Of a stretch of 64,000 nt of DNA, positions 62,260 through 64,000 are shown one piece after another (position 1 is the first letter of the stretch; each line of letters starts with the position of its first letter). Position numbers and translations under genes: made by a program. The DNA is from an uncultured Alistipes sp. (GTDB lineage: Bacteria > Bacteroidota > Bacteroidia > Bacteroidales > UBA932), in the NCBI GenBank assembly GCA_900550465.1, contig URSC01000001.1, forward strand, positions 1-64,000. The letters run 5' to 3'. A model generated the notes under the pieces. That model saw nothing but the letters and a program-made list of their open reading frames with translations, searched no databases and had not been told where the DNA came from.

Positions 62260-63984
62260 CTACCTGTTGTCCTCGGGGTTCCAGGCCTTGGTGTCGGTGT
62301 CCTGGTGCATTACCTTCTCGAAGGTATATTCCGCCGCCTGTTTCCTGGTCAGCTGGGTGGACCATTTTACCCTGGTGTCAGGGGAGGCGCCGGGGCCGTA
62401 ACTGCCGTACTCCGCGTAGAATGCGGTGCCCTCACCGGAGGGCCAGAGCTCCCGGGGCCAGCTCTTCCAGCCGTCGGGATGGATGTGGGATCCGAGCTCG
62501 CAGTCGATGAAGACGGTGTTGGCGTAGGGTCTCCAGGGGCGGCCGAGGTAGACCTTGTCCACGCCCTCGGCGGCGGTCAGGCGGCAGTTGTGGAAGACGT
62601 AGCCGTATTTCTGACCCTCGGGGGTGGAGGCTGCCGTCACGTAGCTGTTCTTCTTGCTGTGGATGGTGCAGTTCTCGAAGTAGGCGACGGAGGGACCGAA
62701 GATGAAGTCGGTGGTGCCCTCGATGTAGCAGTTCAGGAAGTAGTTGCGGCAGGGACCGCCTTCCTTGTTCCAGCGTCCGTAGGTGTAGATGGTGTCCTGG
62801 TTGGCGATGATGCGGCAGTTCTTGAAGTAGAGGTGGTCGCCGTTGGTGAAGAGGGCTACTGCCTGGCCTATCTCCTTGCCCTCGCCGGCGGGGTTGAGTA
62901 TCGTGAGGTTCTCGATGGTCACGTAGGAGGAGTGGATGTAGAATCCGGCGCTGCCCGATGTGCCGACGTTGAAGTCCCTGCCGGGCCACATCTGCTTGGC
63001 GTACTTGCCGCAGGAAATGACGGTGCTGTCGGCGCTCTCACCGATGATGTGGAGGCGGAACTTGTTGTGGGGGATGGTCACCATCCCGTTGTAGACTCCG
63101 TTGCGGATCAGGATCCTGGTTATCTGCTCGTGGGAGTAGTCGGGGCAGGCGTCGATGGCTTCCTGTACGGTGAAGTAGTCACCGGTGCCGTCCTGGGCCA
63201 CCACGATGTCGTAGTGGACGAAGTGGGCGGCTATTTCGGGAATCTGTCTGGCTATCTCCCCGCAGATGAGGCTTGCGACCTTGCGTGCGCCCTTGGCGTT
63301 GGTGTGGGTGTTGTCGGTCTTGCCTTCAGGCATGGCGGGTACGGTGCCTGGCGCCACATGCATGAAGTATTCGCGCGATGCGCTGTCACCGAGGCTCTTG
63401 AGCCAGTCCATGGTGACTTTTGTGATGTCGAGGAGGGTGACGTTCTCCTGCTCTGCCACCTGTTTCATGGCCTGGGGATAGTCCTCAAGACAGGTCTCGT
63501 CAAGGGTGTCGGCCTTGAACCATCTGCGGGAGACGGGGGTGAGGAGGATAGGGACGGCGCCTTTCTCGCGGGCTACCTTTATATAATGGCGCAGATTGTC
63601 CTGATACGCTCCCCATGCCGCTGCATAGCGGGTAGTGTCGGACTGTTTGGAATCATTGTGCCCGAACTGGATGAAGAGGTAGTCGCCCTTCTGTAGGTTG
63701 GCTTCCACTTCGGCCCAGTGTCCGAGAGTCATGAAACTCTTGGTGCTGCGGCCGTTGCGGGCGTAGTTGATGACTTTTACGCTGTCATCCAGGAAGTTGG
63801 GAAACATCATGCCCCAGCCGCGCTCAGGGTTGCCTCCGCTGAGGTCCTTGGGGGCCATGGTGGAGTCACCGATGAGATGAATCGTGAAACTGCTGCGTTT
63901 CTGCTCCGCAGATGATGTCAGCAACAGGACTGCGGCTGCAGCGGTGAGAATAAGAACTAGTTTTCCGAGTACTGTCTTTATCAT
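62260..63984 (-). CDS. Two-domain pectin esterase: CE12 SGNH acetylesterase fused to CE8 pectin methylesterase
   Basis: The 574-residue protein has a signal peptide. The N-terminal SGNH domain (about 33-245) has Ser41 in GDSTMAPKD, His109/Asn110 in FGHND and the Asp-His pair in DNTHTN, as in CE12 rhamnogalacturonan acetylesterases. From about 255 a CE8 beta-helix follows, with the conserved ANQDTIYTYG, GTTDFIFG and LGRPWRPYA. Both triads look intact. It would remove acetyl and methyl esters so that the PL1 lyase can act. It is the first gene of the operon visible here; the promoter is probably beyond the right edge. Confidence 0.92.
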   Translation of the reverse strand: MIKTVLGKLVLILTAAAAVLLLTSSAEQKRSSFTIHLIGDSTMAPKDLSGGNPERGWGMMFPNFLDDSVKVINYARNGRSTKSFMTLGHWAEVEANLQKGDYLFIQFGHNDSKQSDTTRYAAAWGAYQDNLRHYIKVAREKGAVPILLTPVSRRWFKADTLDETCLEDYPQAMKQVAEQENVTLLDITKVTMDWLKSLGDSASREYFMHVAPGTVPAMPEGKTDNTHTNAKGARKVASLICGEIARQIPEIAAHFVHYDIVVAQDGTGDYFTVQEAIDACPDYSHEQITRILIRNGVYNGMVTIPHNKFRLHIIGESADSTVISCGKYAKQMWPGRDFNVGTSGSAGFYIHSSYVTIENLTILNPAGEGKEIGQAVALFTNGDHLYFKNCRIIANQDTIYTYGRWNKEGGPCRNYFLNCYIEGTTDFIFGPSVAYFENCTIHSKKNSYVTAASTPEGQKYGYVFHNCRLTAAEGVDKVYLGRPWRPYANTVFIDCELGSHIHPDGWKSWPRELWPSGEGTAFYAEYGSYGPGASPDTRVKWSTQLTRKQAAEYTFEKVMHQDTDTKAWNPEDNR

Positions 63985-64000
63985 GGTCTGTTGGTCAGTT

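Noticed and set aside
62227..63696. 489-codon plus-strand frame
   Set aside because: It is antisense to the CE12-CE8 gene, whose two domains and active sites are clear.

Overview
The window looks like a chromosomal piece of a Bacteroidales bacterium with a fairly high G+C content, probably gut-associated. The evidence is a SusC/SusD pair, many lipoproteins with a Cys lipobox, families typical of Bacteroidetes (DUF3276 Pur-alpha-like, DUF5606, YbbR, long NusB, Mfa2-type fimbrial anchor), and repeated use of the Bacteroidetes -7 promoter box TAnnTTTG. I cannot fix the genus. I see no rRNA, tRNA or CRISPR.

Layout. (1) 1-4242, minus strand: a type V (FimA/Mfa-type) fimbrial operon with a stalk-type fimbrillin, an Mfa2/FimB-like anchor and a large Ig-domain tip-like lipoprotein that runs off the left edge. 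(2) 4486-23508, mostly plus strand: core genes (SDR oxidoreductase, Pur-alpha-like protein, nusB, yajC, YbbR protein, coaE, DUF5606, rimO, lipoprotein, yicC, a tricorn-type protease, glnS, rmuC, a dipeptidyl peptidase IV, an outer-membrane-barrel-like protein, and an unusual HD-domain/uracil-DNA-glycosylase fusion). (3) 23509-25188: a REP-associated tyrosine transposase (RAYT) bracketed by two copies of a 174-bp nested palindrome; a third copy lies at 37671-37844. (4) 25189-31858: a minus-strand operon recG-mgsA-nudix-Sel1, divergent from pdxA-rnhA. (5) 31806-64000: a pectin/galacturonate locus.

The pectin locus is unusually complete. On the right, one minus-strand unit encodes a CE12-CE8 esterase fusion, a GH105 unsaturated-uronyl hydrolase, a PL1 pectate lyase, SusC, SusD and a giant beta-helix surface lipoprotein, and ends at a terminator at 49772-49801. 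kduD-kduI-DUF4861 follow and handle unsaturated uronates. Further left, uxaC and uxaB-uxaA convert galacturonate to 2-keto-3-deoxygluconate, and kdgK-eda-exuT (plus an alpha/beta hydrolase) take both branches to pyruvate and glyceraldehyde-3-phosphate. A LacI-family regulator sits between. Near-palindromic operators built on CGTGCACGTGCACG lie in both divergent promoter regions (kdgK/lacI and uxaB/uxaC), so I infer that this regulator controls uronate catabolism and itself.

The most unusual items are the three hairpin elements of identical 174-bp length with compensated changes in their arms, the RAYT that two of them frame, the HD-UDG fusion, a PEP-synthase-like protein with two receiver-like domains but no phosphohistidine domain, and a recent 924-bp tandem duplication inside the beta-helix gene.
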